Of a stretch of DNA of 64,000 bases, positions 16,753-25,960 are shown one piece after another. The DNA is taken from contig NZ_FXBL01000004.1 of NCBI RefSeq assembly GCF_900177325.1, positions 2,976,001-3,040,000 on the forward strand. Reading direction: 5' to 3'. The stretch comes from Mesorhizobium australicum. GTDB taxonomy: Bacteria > Pseudomonadota > Alphaproteobacteria > Rhizobiales > Rhizobiaceae. The translations under genes and the position numbers were made by a program. Position 1 is the first letter of the stretch, and each line of letters begins with the position of its first letter. The notes below the pieces were generated by a model that ran no database searches, was not told where the DNA came from, and was given only the letters and a program-made list of their open reading frames with translations.

Positions 16753-17453
16753 CGGGCCAACTCCTGCAGCTGCGCATAGGTGCCGGCGAGATGAGGGGGA
16801 AGGGGACGCGCCTCCTCCACGGTCTGATGTCGCAGATTGTTGTCGTAGAAGCGGGCGGCGGCCTCGGGATCGGGCAGTTCGAGCGCGGCGGCGATCCGAG
16901 TGACGGCATTCAGATACGCATCGCCGTGCCGGTCATAACTGATGAGACGGACCGGGAAGCGGGCTGCCACCCGCACCAGCCGCTCATTGTAGGCGCGCCA
17001 CAGTTCGAGGCCCTCGTCGATGGAGAGACTCGGATCGCGGCTGTTGAGCGACTGCGCCACAGCGAGTGGATGGCGGAAGCTGGCGGCGATCTCGACCGGC
17101 CCGAGCACGTCGAGCCATCCGTCGAGCGTAAGCAGCGTGCGCGGATCCTTGAAACCCCAGGCGCCCCGGCCGGCGATCGCGGCGGCGACCTCGGCGCCTT
17201 TCCGCATCTGCTCGGCGGACCAGACGACGACCTGCGGCGGCTTGCGCCACGATCCGCCGTTCGCCGCCAGCACCTCGTCGTTCATATGCATCACGGCGAG
17301 GTTCTCGCGATTTCCCTTCGCGTTGTACATCGCCTGGGTGTTGACCTCGCCGGAAATCAGCCCCGCGGCCTGCAGGCAGCCGGCCAGACAACTGGTGCCG
17401 GATCGGTGCATGCCGAGGATCAGCATCGGCCTGCCGGGCAAGGGTTCGGTCAT
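16749..17453 (-). CDS. Sulfotransferase-family protein
   Basis: 234 residues. The PAPS 5'-phosphosulfate-binding loop LGMHRSGTS (13-21) opens the protein, and GAWGFKDPRTLL and SFRHPLAVAQSL resemble the 3'-phosphate-binding region (FRHP..VAxSL). Likely transfers sulfate from PAPS to a carbohydrate or protein. Start chosen at MTEPLPG, preceded by GAGAAG; a further upstream frame adds 23 residues of no character. It lies in the putative surface-fibre cluster, next to the GT2 gene. Confidence 0.82.
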   Translation of the reverse strand: MTEPLPGRPMLILGMHRSGTSCLAGCLQAAGLISGEVNTQAMYNAKGNRENLAVMHMNDEVLAANGGSWRKPPQVVVWSAEQMRKGAEVAAAIAGRGAWGFKDPRTLLTLDGWLDVLGPVEIAASFRHPLAVAQSLNSRDPSLSIDEGLELWRAYNERLVRVAARFPVRLISYDRHGDAYLNAVTRIAAALELPDPEAAARFYDNNLRHQTVEEARPLPPHLAGTYAQLQELAR

Positions 17454-17525
17454 GATCTGCTTCTCAATTCGGATCGCGGCGGAAGGCAGTGTGCGAGGAC
17501 CACGAATGGTCCGACCTAACAAAGC

Positions 17526-18419
17526 TCATAGTGCCCGCCGATCTGTCAGCCAAGCTAGGATCTGCGCGAGAATGGCCTGCTGCCGATCGTTGAGGGGCAC
17601 GATGCCGTGCGCAACAGCCAGGTTCGCATCGTTCCTCAGCAGGGCGGCATCGTGCTGTCTTGCGTAAAGGCGAAGACCGTTATGTTCGGTATGAAGCACG
17701 TTCTGGATCACGGCCAGGAACTGCGAACGCTGCTGTTCCGTGAGACTCTTGCCGTTCACCTGTCTCACGATTTCAACAACATCGTCCGAAACTGAGACAT
17801 GAACTTTCTGAAGCGACGCGAATGTCGGCGAAGTGGTAATTCCAGCCACTTTGGTGAGGTCGCTCAGCCAGTCGCCCTCGTATTTCGAAACGACGACATT
17901 CGCAGCGCCGTATTTAACCGACAGATCGCTGGCCAGCCTGTCATAGTCTGCAAGCCGTCTTGTCCTCTCAAGTGCCGAAAATTCGTCCAAACTCAAAGAC
18001 GTTGCGTAGTTGAACCGCAGGATTGGCGGATTTATTACGGCCTGCTTGTAGTATGATTTGAGAAAGAATTCCTTGTCGCGCACGACCAGGAAAATCTGAA
18101 CGCCGAAGCCGCGGAGGGCCGCCCTGAATTCCTCGAGAGCTCCGTCCGAGAAATCGTAGAGATGGTTCGTAAGACCTTCGGTCGTGAGAATGACGGTCCG
18201 CTCTGTGGTGCTCTGAAGCGCTTCCCGCATCCGGTTCGCATGCCCCGAGAACAGATCCTCGACGATATATTGATGTTTGGGAGATACCGAACGCGAATCG
18301 GGAGGCGGGTAGGCGATGTCGTCGGCAAGGAAGTTCTCCCTGTTGCGATAGCACCAGTCCTGGAGTGCTGACGTACCGGTTTTCGGAAGACCGACGTGAA
18401 TAACGGCTTTTCGTGTCAT
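17526..18419 (-). CDS. Sulfotransferase-like protein
   Basis: 297 residues. HVGLPKTGTSALQ (8-20) is a sulfotransferase-type P-loop and IFLVVRDKEFFLKSYYKQ is in the place of the second phosphate-binding segment. The C-terminal half has no clear family. It may sulfate a glycan, but related proteins of this shape occur in capsule and O-antigen clusters without proven activity. The DNA is distinctly lower in GC (about 50% in sampled lines) than the nuo region, suggesting horizontal transfer. Confidence 0.7.
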   Translation of the reverse strand: MTRKAVIHVGLPKTGTSALQDWCYRNRENFLADDIAYPPPDSRSVSPKHQYIVEDLFSGHANRMREALQSTTERTVILTTEGLTNHLYDFSDGALEEFRAALRGFGVQIFLVVRDKEFFLKSYYKQAVINPPILRFNYATSLSLDEFSALERTRRLADYDRLASDLSVKYGAANVVVSKYEGDWLSDLTKVAGITTSPTFASLQKVHVSVSDDVVEIVRQVNGKSLTEQQRSQFLAVIQNVLHTEHNGLRLYARQHDAALLRNDANLAVAHGIVPLNDRQQAILAQILAWLTDRRAL

Positions 18420-18432
18420 TTGCCGTTCGATC

Positions 18433-19365
18433 TCATCTAATCCAGCGCGGATTGAGGAATTTGTCGTAGTGCGGCGCCACTGAGTCCAGCCGTCTGATGA
18501 CCGCTTTGGCCTCCTCTATCGAGGCGTTGAGATTTTTGACCGCGTCCGTCATCGAAGGATGTAGGTCGCTGGTCGTCAAATTCCTGTTCTCATCGAACGA
18601 CTCGGGGAAGGAAGGTATGTGTCCGGTCGTCAGATGAAATGCGATCGGGCTCTGGAACTCCTTCATCGAATAAAGTGTCATGTTCAACTGTGGGGGAAAG
18701 AACTCCACGTCTTCGCCAAGCTGTTCCATGGCAAGCGCAAAGCCTACCTGATCCACATGAACATGCCATCGTTCGAGGAGATCACGGTTCTCGATCAGCC
18801 ATTTGGCCCACCGCCTCCAAGTCAAGGCAAGACTCAGAGACCTGCCGGATGGCGCGGCGACGATACCGGCCGAGATGTTGTTGATGTGCGTCTCTCGCTC
18901 GTTCCCGGCACCGGGGAAAAGGGATGATCCGGGCCGGTATTCGCCAACGCCGGATCTGCTCAGTATCGACTTGAAGATTTTCGAGGGCGGGTTGCAGTGA
19001 TTGTTGGGTGCTGCGCGGAATCGCAAGGCACTCAAGAACACCGATACATCCGACACAAAATACAGATCACAATCAGACACAATCACCCAGTCGGATTCGT
19101 GCTGATCGAAAAATGGTCCGATCTTGTTGCAATGCGGCGAGCCGTCAACGATTGGGGCGCTGGGTATGGTCGCGACGCCTTGCGTCCGGATCCATTCTAT
19201 CAGATCAGCCGGCAAATCGCCGAACGTGTAGACCTTGATCTGGTCTCCGGCTTTCACTGCGTATTTCTTTACACAGATGAGCCACAGAATGACCTCGACA
19301 TACAGCCGCGGCTGCTGGTCAAGGGCGCAACAAAACGTGACGCTCTTCGAGTGCGAGGTCCTCAT
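18433..19365 (-). CDS. Glycosyltransferase-like protein with a DxD motif
   Basis: 310 residues, no confident family. A GT-A-like N-terminal half (KVYTFGDLPADLI, then SDWVIVSDCDLYFVSD with D98-C99-D100 as DxD) is followed by HVDQVGFALAM, typical of retaining glycosyltransferases that read the acceptor, and a coiled helical tail. I infer an NDP-sugar glycosyltransferase. The Shine-Dalgarno sequence is weak; a TTG three codons earlier is an alternative start. Low GC like its neighbour. Located between the fibre-like gene and the sulfotransferases. Confidence 0.6.
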   Translation of the reverse strand: MRTSHSKSVTFCCALDQQPRLYVEVILWLICVKKYAVKAGDQIKVYTFGDLPADLIEWIRTQGVATIPSAPIVDGSPHCNKIGPFFDQHESDWVIVSDCDLYFVSDVSVFLSALRFRAAPNNHCNPPSKIFKSILSRSGVGEYRPGSSLFPGAGNERETHINNISAGIVAAPSGRSLSLALTWRRWAKWLIENRDLLERWHVHVDQVGFALAMEQLGEDVEFFPPQLNMTLYSMKEFQSPIAFHLTTGHIPSFPESFDENRNLTTSDLHPSMTDAVKNLNASIEEAKAVIRRLDSVAPHYDKFLNPRWIR

Positions 19366-19410
19366 GGATACCAACTATCTACGATCGGCCAATATGGTCG
19401 ACGTAGACAG

Positions 19411-20523
19411 TTATTGCGGCTTCCTCAACCGATCTATCTCGGCCGTCAGCTGGTCCTGGGTCGACTTAAGCTGAGAGATGTAGATGTGAGCCTTCTCGAG
19501 TTCGTGCAAGATCCCCTCGACCTTGCGCGTCAGATCCATCGGTTCACCCTCCGGCGTCGATCCGACGGCGGGGAGATACTTCCGGGAGAACATGAACTCT
19601 TTCTGCTCCTCGATCGACGGAATTTCGAAATCCGGCTCGAAGACACGATCGCAGCCGACGCTACAGCTTCCGCTGGTCGTGATCGAGCCTGGAATGATCA
19701 GGTTGCCTGCGCTTGTGAGACGCAACTGATTGATTCCGAGGCCGTCATAGGTAATTCGAAACTCATTGGTATTTGTATTGAAATTCAGTCGGATCGGATT
19801 GGGCTGAGAACCCGAATCGAGGCGAATTGCGACTGGTCCCGTAGTCCGCCTGATGTGGAGCACGTCCGCCGGGCTGCCGGTGCCTAGGCCCACGTTTCCG
19901 GTCGCAGCGATGTCGATCGAACTCGTCGGCGCGTTGGGACGGATACGGAACGGCAGCTTGCTGCCCGTGGTTACGTCGCGAATGAAGAAATTCGCCTCGT
20001 TGCCGGCGATGTCCCAGGTCTGCGCGGTGAAGCCGCCAGCATTGGACTGCTCTAGGCGCATGGCAGGCGTGTTGCTGGTTGCCACGTGAAGATCGAGCAC
20101 GGGCGTGGCCGTCCGGAAGCCGACGCGGCCCGTCGAGTCGACGAAGATGGAGTTCGACGGCGCGCCGTTCGTCAGGGTGAGGATCGGCGTGCCGCCCTCG
20201 CTGCCGGCCGACGCATCGCCCATGCTGCGGAACGACAGGGCCTCGGCTCCGCCGCTTGCGCTGTCATTTGCCTGAATGCGCCAGTCGTTGGTGGTGAAAC
20301 CCGCTGTCGTCGACGTGTCCACGAAATCGATCCGCGTATTGTTCTCCTTCAGCCGTATCGTCGCGAAGCCGAAGTTTTCGTTGTTCACGCAGTCGAGACC
20401 GGCGCAGATGCTGCCCTGGACGATCAGGTCGTCCGGGATCACCTGGTCCGCGCGCGCGGCGGAACCTGCTACGAGCGTGATGGCCAGAGCGGCGGTGCAG
20501 GCTGCAAGATCATATCTCTTCAT
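19411..20523 (-). CDS. Exported tail-fibre-like repeat protein
   Basis: 370 residues. A signal peptide ends near residue 25 (ARA). Then come repeated beta-strand units with GNVGLGTGSPADVLHIRR and GRVGFRTATPVLDLHV, the pattern found in phage tail fibres and in secreted S74-type trimeric proteins, then a conserved block CDRVFEPDFEIPSIEEQKEF and a C-terminal coiled coil (GILHELEKAHIYISQL...). No catalytic peptidase residues are evident in the C-terminal block. It is likely an exported, possibly trimeric, surface protein. Strong GGGGGAG Shine-Dalgarno sequence. It sits 45 bases upstream of a glycosyltransferase-like gene on the same strand. Confidence 0.75.
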   Translation of the reverse strand: MKRYDLAACTAALAITLVAGSAARADQVIPDDLIVQGSICAGLDCVNNENFGFATIRLKENNTRIDFVDTSTTAGFTTNDWRIQANDSASGGAEALSFRSMGDASAGSEGGTPILTLTNGAPSNSIFVDSTGRVGFRTATPVLDLHVATSNTPAMRLEQSNAGGFTAQTWDIAGNEANFFIRDVTTGSKLPFRIRPNAPTSSIDIAATGNVGLGTGSPADVLHIRRTTGPVAIRLDSGSQPNPIRLNFNTNTNEFRITYDGLGINQLRLTSAGNLIIPGSITTSGSCSVGCDRVFEPDFEIPSIEEQKEFMFSRKYLPAVGSTPEGEPMDLTRKVEGILHELEKAHIYISQLKSTQDQLTAEIDRLRKPQ

Positions 20524-20545
20524 GATGGTTCTCCCCCGGCCCGGT

Positions 20546-21001
20546 TTACCGTGCCGCCCCTTCCGTCATGTTGGACGTGTCGACGATCCGGCCGCCCTTG
20601 ACCAGGAACGATCCAGACATCGCGGCCGGGACATGAACCGACATCTCGCCGCGCATGTTGACCTGGCTCGCCGCAATGTCGCGCCCGTCGGCGCCACCGG
20701 CCTTGACGGCTTTGGTCTTCGGCGAAGCCGCCGTGATCTGGTAGGTGTAGACGCCGTCGCCCATCGCATTCTGGCCGGAGATGTCGATCACCGGCGAGCC
20801 CTGCTTGGCGGACACGGTGAGAACTCTGCCGTCAGGCCCCGCCACCGACAGGGTCGCATTGAAATAACCTGAGGGCAGGACAAAGCTGACCTTGGTTCCG
20901 GCCGAGGCGCTACGTGCGCTCATGACCTCGTCCGCAAGCGCCGGCATGGCAAAATACGCCGCCGTGGCCGCCAAAGCTGCAACCCGAATGGAATGTCTCA
21001 T
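20546..21001 (-). CDS. Small exported protein, first gene of the fibre cluster
   Basis: 151 residues. A signal peptide (MRHSIRVAAL to ALA at 23) precedes a beta-rich domain with no recognised family: SFVLPSGYFNATLSVAGPDGR and DGVYTYQITAAS suggest an Ig-like or carbohydrate-binding sandwich, and GSFLVKGGRIVD ends it. GGGGGAGG precedes the ATG. It lies 22 bases upstream of the tail-fibre-like gene on the same strand, so the pair is probably co-expressed and both are exported. Confidence 0.7.
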   Translation of the reverse strand: MRHSIRVAALAATAAYFAMPALADEVMSARSASAGTKVSFVLPSGYFNATLSVAGPDGRVLTVSAKQGSPVIDISGQNAMGDGVYTYQITAASPKTKAVKAGGADGRDIAASQVNMRGEMSVHVPAAMSGSFLVKGGRIVDTSNMTEGAAR

Positions 21002-21239
21002 GACCTCCCCCATCTTCGGAAATGCCACTCACAAGCAGCACCGAATCCCGATCCAAACCTAACCCAGCGTTAGTCTAGCATCGCACGGATATGCCGTTCA
21101 AGCGCCGGGGGCCGATTTCTCGGGGCAAACACACGTCCCGAAAGCATATTTAGGCGTCTGGAACAACCCCGCGACCGTTGTGTCGCTGCGTAAGCTTGGA
21201 TAGCATTTGTACGCAGGAAGATCATGCCAGGGGGGCAGG
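21002..21239. other. Divergent intergenic region
   Basis: 238 bases between the fibre cluster (minus) and the permease fusion (plus), so it should hold both promoters. CTAAC-CCAGC-GTTAG (21059-21073) is a short inverted repeat that could bind a regulator. No convincing -35/-10 pair was picked. Confidence 0.4.
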
Positions 21240-24200
21240 ATGGGCTCGTTCGTTATCCGGCCATATGAGAAGCGCTTCGTGCTGAGCCTGATCTTGGTCG
21301 CCCTGCTCGCGATCCAGTTCTGGACCCAGTCGCGCTATCCCTCGCTGAACGAGAAGGCGATGATGAGCGGCGCGATTCAGCTCGAGGATCCTTTGAGCTT
21401 CGAAGCGAAATACCCGCTGAAGCCCGAATACACCACCATGCAGCGGATCGGCTACTCGACGCTGAACTGGATCGAGACCAATCGCAAGGGAATGACCTTC
21501 GGCATCCTGTTCGGCGCCGCGTTCCTCACGCTGATGGGCTATGTGCGCCAGCATTCTTTCAAGGGGCGCTTCGCCAACTCGCTGCTCGGCATGGGGGTGG
21601 GCGCGCCGCTCGGCGTGTGCGTCAACTGCGCGGCGCCCATCGCCAAGGCGCTCTATTCCGGCGGCGCGCGCGCAGAGGCCACACTGTCGGCCATGATCGC
21701 ATCGCCGACGCTGAATGTCGTCGTGCTGACCATGGTCTTCTCGCTGATGCCCTTCTATGTCGGCGTTCTGAAGGTCATCCTCAGCGTTTTCGTGATCCTG
21801 ATCGCGGTGCCCGTCATCTGCCGCTTTCTGCCGGAGAACCAGCTCAAGGTGTCGTCCACGCCGGAGAAATTCCTGCGCATGCCGAAGCCTGCTCAAGCGG
21901 GAACGAGCGAGAACCTGTTCCAGTCCGTCTGGCGTTTCGCCTGGGATTTCGCCAAGAGCCTGTGGTTCATCGTCTCCCGCACGCTGCCGCTGATGCTGCT
22001 CGCCGGCTTCCTCGGCGCGGTGGTGGCGACCCTCGTGCCGCCGGAAACCTTCTCCGGCCTCAGCTTTGGCTTCGTCACCGTCTTCCTCGCCGCGCTGTTG
22101 GGCACCTTCCTGCCGGTGCCGATCGGCTTCGACGTGGTCGTGTCGGGCGCGCTGCTCGGCGGCGGCATGGATGTCGGCCTGGTGACGACGCTGCTGTTCA
22201 CGCTCGGCATTTTCTCGGTCTACTCCTTCTTCATCGTCGCCGGCGCGATCTCGCTGCGGGCCGCTTCACTGCTGGCTGGCGCGATCGTCGTCATCGGCAC
22301 GCTGGCCGGAATAGGTGTTCACTACTACCATCATTATCTCCAGAGCCGGGCGCTTGAGATCCTCACCTCCTTCGAGTTCCGCCTCGTCTCTTCGGCGCAG
22401 GCCGCGGAGCCAGAACAGGTGCGCAGCCTCGCGGACGGCCCGAACACGGTCACCATCTCGCGCCGCGCCTTCGAGCCGCGCTCGGCCGCGGGCGAAAAGC
22501 GTTTCGCCAAGATGGAAGCCTGGAAGCTCGGTATCGACCAGCCGATCGAGTTCTCCTTCGGCGACATGTGGCCGCCGTTCTGGGAGGGACGGGGCATCGC
22601 CGCAGGCGACTGGGACAATGACGGCTGGCAGGACATCGCCATCGCGTCGACCGTCGCGGGCGTCCATTTCTACCGGAATGTCGGCGGCAGGTTCGAGAAG
22701 GCGGCTTTCGACATGGGCGAGATCGCGAAAATGCCCGTATTCAACATCGCGCTCGTCGACCTGGACAATGACGGCTGGCTCGACCTGTTCTTCACGACGT
22801 TCCGGCAGGGCAACTATGTGCTGCGCAACACGGGCGGGTCATTCGCAGCGGCGAACCTGTCGCAGGTCGCCAACCGCGACGACGCCGTCCTGACGCTCGC
22901 GGCGAGCTTCGGCGACGTCGACCGCGACGGCTATCTCGACGTCGCCCTCGGCAACTGGGCCGCCGGCTGGTATCGCCGCATCCCCGGTCCCGAGGCGACG
23001 AACCGGATCGTCTTCAACAAGGGTGGCGTGATGGACGGCTCCGCCTTCACCGAGCTTGGCGGACCGCCAGGCGAGACGCTGTCGATCCTGCTCACCGACC
23101 TGAACCTCGACGGCAAGCTCGATCTTCTCGAAGGCAACGACTTCGAGATGCCCGATATCTTCTCCCTCGGCGACGGCATCGGCGCGTTCAGGCCGATCCG
23201 CCGCCAGGACAACGTCATCCCGATGACGACGCAGACGACCATGGCGTTCAAGACCGCCGACCTCGCCAACACCGGCCGGCAGGACATCTATGTTGGCCAG
23301 ATCGCGGGCCGGTCGTCGGGCATCGCCACCAAGCTGAGGACGCAGCCGCTCGAATTCTACTGCGACGACATCGGGCGCGAGAGCGACAAGGCGATCTGCC
23401 GGAAGAACATGGCGATCAAGGAGTGGTACAAGTCCGGCCACAGCTTCGACCCGTCCAACGCCTCGCGCTGCGCGCAGCTCACAGAGCCCGACCTTTCGGA
23501 ATGCCGCGCGATGCTGGTGAAGGACCTTGCCATCCAGAGCAAGGATCCCTCGATATGCGACCTTATTGCCGTAGCGCAGGTGAGGGCGCGTCAGCTTTGC
23601 GAAATCCATTTCCGGCCGATCCGGCAGCCGGTGCAGGCCGAACTCGACGAGGCGATCCCGCAGATCCAGCGCCGCAACGTGCTCCTGTCGCCGAAGGCCG
23701 ACGGCACTTACGAGGAACATGCCGTGCCAGCTGGCGTCGACATCGGCGGCTGGACCTGGGACGTGAAGGTCGAGGACGTGAACAATGATGGCTGGAAGGA
23801 CATCTATGTGCTGAACGGCACGTGGATCCCCAACGAGATCAGCCCGTCCAAGATCCTTTTAGTCAATGACGGCACCGGCAAGTTCAAGGAGGAGACGGTC
23901 GCGGCCGGCATGGAGGACTACCTGATCACCGCCGCCGCCACGGCGATCGACCTCGACAATGACGGCGACCAGGACTTCATCACAGTGCCGGTGAACGGTC
24001 CGCCAATGGCCTATGTCAACGGTTCGGCTGAAGGCCATTCGATCGCCTTCGAGTTCCGCGACGGCGTCGGCAATCGCTACGGCATCGGCAACCGAATCGA
24101 GATCCGCACGGCCGACGGCCTGACCCAGATGCGCGAGTTGCAGTGCGGCGGGGGCTTCATGTCGTTCGACGCGCCGGTGCTGCATTTCGGAACAGGCACC

Positions 24201-24320
24201 GCGGAGCGCGTCGAGAGCGCGACCGTCCATTGGTCGACGGGCGAGACGACGGTCCTCGACGGAGGTCTCGACACGGGCGCGCACTATCGCATCGCCCGCG
24301 AACCGACGGCGACGCGCTGA
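21240..24320 (+). CDS. Permease fused to an FG-GAP/UnbV-type beta-propeller
   Basis: 1026 residues, preceded by GGGGGG. The first 390 residues form about eight membrane segments of a UPF0718/ArsP-like permease, with CVNC (127-130) and GARAEATLSAMIASP in a membrane segment. The rest is a secreted propeller with EF-type calcium loops such as DWDNDGWQD, DLDNDGWLD and DVNNDGWKD, a cysteine-rich insert (about residues 700-800) and a C-terminal ASPIC/UnbV domain (VHWSTGETTVLDGG). Permeases of this family move arsenic or other metal compounds; the fusion is unusual. It could sense or bind a ligand outside the cell and transport it (inference). Confidence 0.8.
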   Translation: MGSFVIRPYEKRFVLSLILVALLAIQFWTQSRYPSLNEKAMMSGAIQLEDPLSFEAKYPLKPEYTTMQRIGYSTLNWIETNRKGMTFGILFGAAFLTLMGYVRQHSFKGRFANSLLGMGVGAPLGVCVNCAAPIAKALYSGGARAEATLSAMIASPTLNVVVLTMVFSLMPFYVGVLKVILSVFVILIAVPVICRFLPENQLKVSSTPEKFLRMPKPAQAGTSENLFQSVWRFAWDFAKSLWFIVSRTLPLMLLAGFLGAVVATLVPPETFSGLSFGFVTVFLAALLGTFLPVPIGFDVVVSGALLGGGMDVGLVTTLLFTLGIFSVYSFFIVAGAISLRAASLLAGAIVVIGTLAGIGVHYYHHYLQSRALEILTSFEFRLVSSAQAAEPEQVRSLADGPNTVTISRRAFEPRSAAGEKRFAKMEAWKLGIDQPIEFSFGDMWPPFWEGRGIAAGDWDNDGWQDIAIASTVAGVHFYRNVGGRFEKAAFDMGEIAKMPVFNIALVDLDNDGWLDLFFTTFRQGNYVLRNTGGSFAAANLSQVANRDDAVLTLAASFGDVDRDGYLDVALGNWAAGWYRRIPGPEATNRIVFNKGGVMDGSAFTELGGPPGETLSILLTDLNLDGKLDLLEGNDFEMPDIFSLGDGIGAFRPIRRQDNVIPMTTQTTMAFKTADLANTGRQDIYVGQIAGRSSGIATKLRTQPLEFYCDDIGRESDKAICRKNMAIKEWYKSGHSFDPSNASRCAQLTEPDLSECRAMLVKDLAIQSKDPSICDLIAVAQVRARQLCEIHFRPIRQPVQAELDEAIPQIQRRNVLLSPKADGTYEEHAVPAGVDIGGWTWDVKVEDVNNDGWKDIYVLNGTWIPNEISPSKILLVNDGTGKFKEETVAAGMEDYLITAAATAIDLDNDGDQDFITVPVNGPPMAYVNGSAEGHSIAFEFRDGVGNRYGIGNRIEIRTADGLTQMRELQCGGGFMSFDAPVLHFGTGTAERVESATVHWSTGETTVLDGGLDTGAHYRIAREPTATR

Positions 24321-24421
24321 GAGCCTCGATCTTGAAACAGTTTGCGATGCCGCTATGGATCGCCTAGCCGTGAGCGGAATAGCCCGTAAGGCGGGCCGCC
24401 GCCCGGCTTGAGAGGAATCGA

Positions 24422-25960
24422 ATGAAGTCCGCCCGAAGCGCCGCTGGCGTCGTATTGCTCGTCCTGGCAGCCGTCGCGCTGCCGCACCCGACGCTGGCGC
24501 AGCAGGCTGCCGTATCCGAGGCCGCGCCGACCATGGCGGAGTCGGAGGCAGCTTACAGGGCTGGCGACTACGCCAAGGCGATAGGTATCGTGCGCGTGCT
24601 CGCCGAGGCCGGCGATGCGTTTGCCCAGTATCGGCTGGGCTACATGACCGCGCTGGGGCAGGGCACCGAAAAGGACCTGAAGGCGGCGGCCGGCTGGTTC
24701 CGCAAGGCCGCCGATCAGGGCGAAACGTCGGCGCTGCTGCAGCTCGGCGTCTTTCATGTCCAGGGAACCGGCGTCGAGCGCAGCGAGACCGAAGCAGCGC
24801 GGCTGTTCAAGCTCGCAGCGGAAAAGGGCAATGCGCTGGCTCAGCTCTATGTCGGCCAGATGTATCTCGCCGGCGCGGGTATCGAGAAGAACGAGGTCGC
24901 GGGGCTGACATGGATCATGTCGGCCGCTCGCGCGGGCAGCGCCGAGGCCCAGTTCAAGCTCGGCTCGATCTACGCGACCGGCGAGGGCGCCACGAAAGAC
25001 CCGAAGGAGGCGCGCAAATGGTTCGAACTCGCCGCGGAGAACGGGCTCGCCAGCGCCCAGTACACGCTGGCGAGCAACCTGATGGCAGGCACCGGCATCG
25101 AGAAGGATGAGGCGAAGGCGCTCGAATGGTATCGCAAGGCCGCGGACCAGGGCATGCCGGCGGCACAGCGCGACCTCGGCGGGATCTACCTCGCCGGCAT
25201 CGACGGCAAGCCTGACTACGCGCTCGCCTATGACTGGACCAGGAAGGCGGCGGATGCCGGCGATGCGGGCGCGCTGAGCAATCTCGGCTACATGTACTAT
25301 TCCGGAAAGGGCGTTCCGCAGGACGACCAGCGCGCGGCGGAGGCCTACGGCAAGGCAGCCGAAAAGGGGCTGGCGCGATCCGCAGCCGCTCTCGGCGTGC
25401 TTTACCAAGCGGGCCGCGGCGTGGAGCAGAGCGATGAGAAGGCGGCAGAATGGTACCGCAAGGGCGCGCTCGGCGGCGACCGTAACGCGCTCTCCGCGCT
25501 GGTCGTGCTGATCGCCGACGGGCGGGCCGGACTCCAGGATGCGGACGCCGCGCTCTGGGTCGCGCTGGCGGCGAAGGGTGGGGATGCGGCGGCACGTTCA
25601 TGGCTGGAGGCCAAGGCAGGCGAAGGCTCGGCCGCGGCGCAATCGAGGCTGGCTGAACTCATCGACTCGGAGACCCATGACGCCGCCGCCGACGCACGAG
25701 CGGTCGCGCTCTATCTCGAGGCAGCCGGCGCCGGAGACGGACTGGCGCAACTGGCCCTCGCCAGGAAATATGCGGCCGGCGAGGGGGTCGATCAGGACTA
25801 TGTCGCCGCGCACCAGTGGGCCAACATCGCCGCGACAGACGGCAATGAGGACGCCGTCAAGCTGCGCGACAACCTGTCGAAGCTGATGACGCGCGAGCAG
25901 ATCGCGGATGCGCAAAAGAAGGCAAGGGAATGGACCGCCAAGGCGCGCGACGGCGGCTGA
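24422..25960 (+). CDS. Exported Sel1-repeat protein
   Basis: 512 residues. A signal peptide ends near LAQQAA, then about ten Sel1-like repeats run to the C terminus (LGxMYxxGxGVxxDxxxAxxWxxKAAxxGxxxA pattern, e.g. AAGWFRKAADQGETSALLQL). Such repeats form alpha-solenoids for protein-protein contact, often in the periplasm. It lies 101 bases downstream of the permease fusion and overlaps the next Sel1 gene by 31 bases. Function unknown. Confidence 0.85.
   Translation: MKSARSAAGVVLLVLAAVALPHPTLAQQAAVSEAAPTMAESEAAYRAGDYAKAIGIVRVLAEAGDAFAQYRLGYMTALGQGTEKDLKAAAGWFRKAADQGETSALLQLGVFHVQGTGVERSETEAARLFKLAAEKGNALAQLYVGQMYLAGAGIEKNEVAGLTWIMSAARAGSAEAQFKLGSIYATGEGATKDPKEARKWFELAAENGLASAQYTLASNLMAGTGIEKDEAKALEWYRKAADQGMPAAQRDLGGIYLAGIDGKPDYALAYDWTRKAADAGDAGALSNLGYMYYSGKGVPQDDQRAAEAYGKAAEKGLARSAAALGVLYQAGRGVEQSDEKAAEWYRKGALGGDRNALSALVVLIADGRAGLQDADAALWVALAAKGGDAAARSWLEAKAGEGSAAAQSRLAELIDSETHDAAADARAVALYLEAAGAGDGLAQLALARKYAAGEGVDQDYVAAHQWANIAATDGNEDAVKLRDNLSKLMTREQIADAQKKAREWTAKARDGG

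Noticed and set aside
19411..20523. A prophage tail-fibre gene
   Set aside because: It has a signal peptide and no phage capsid, tail, lysis or integrase genes nearby.
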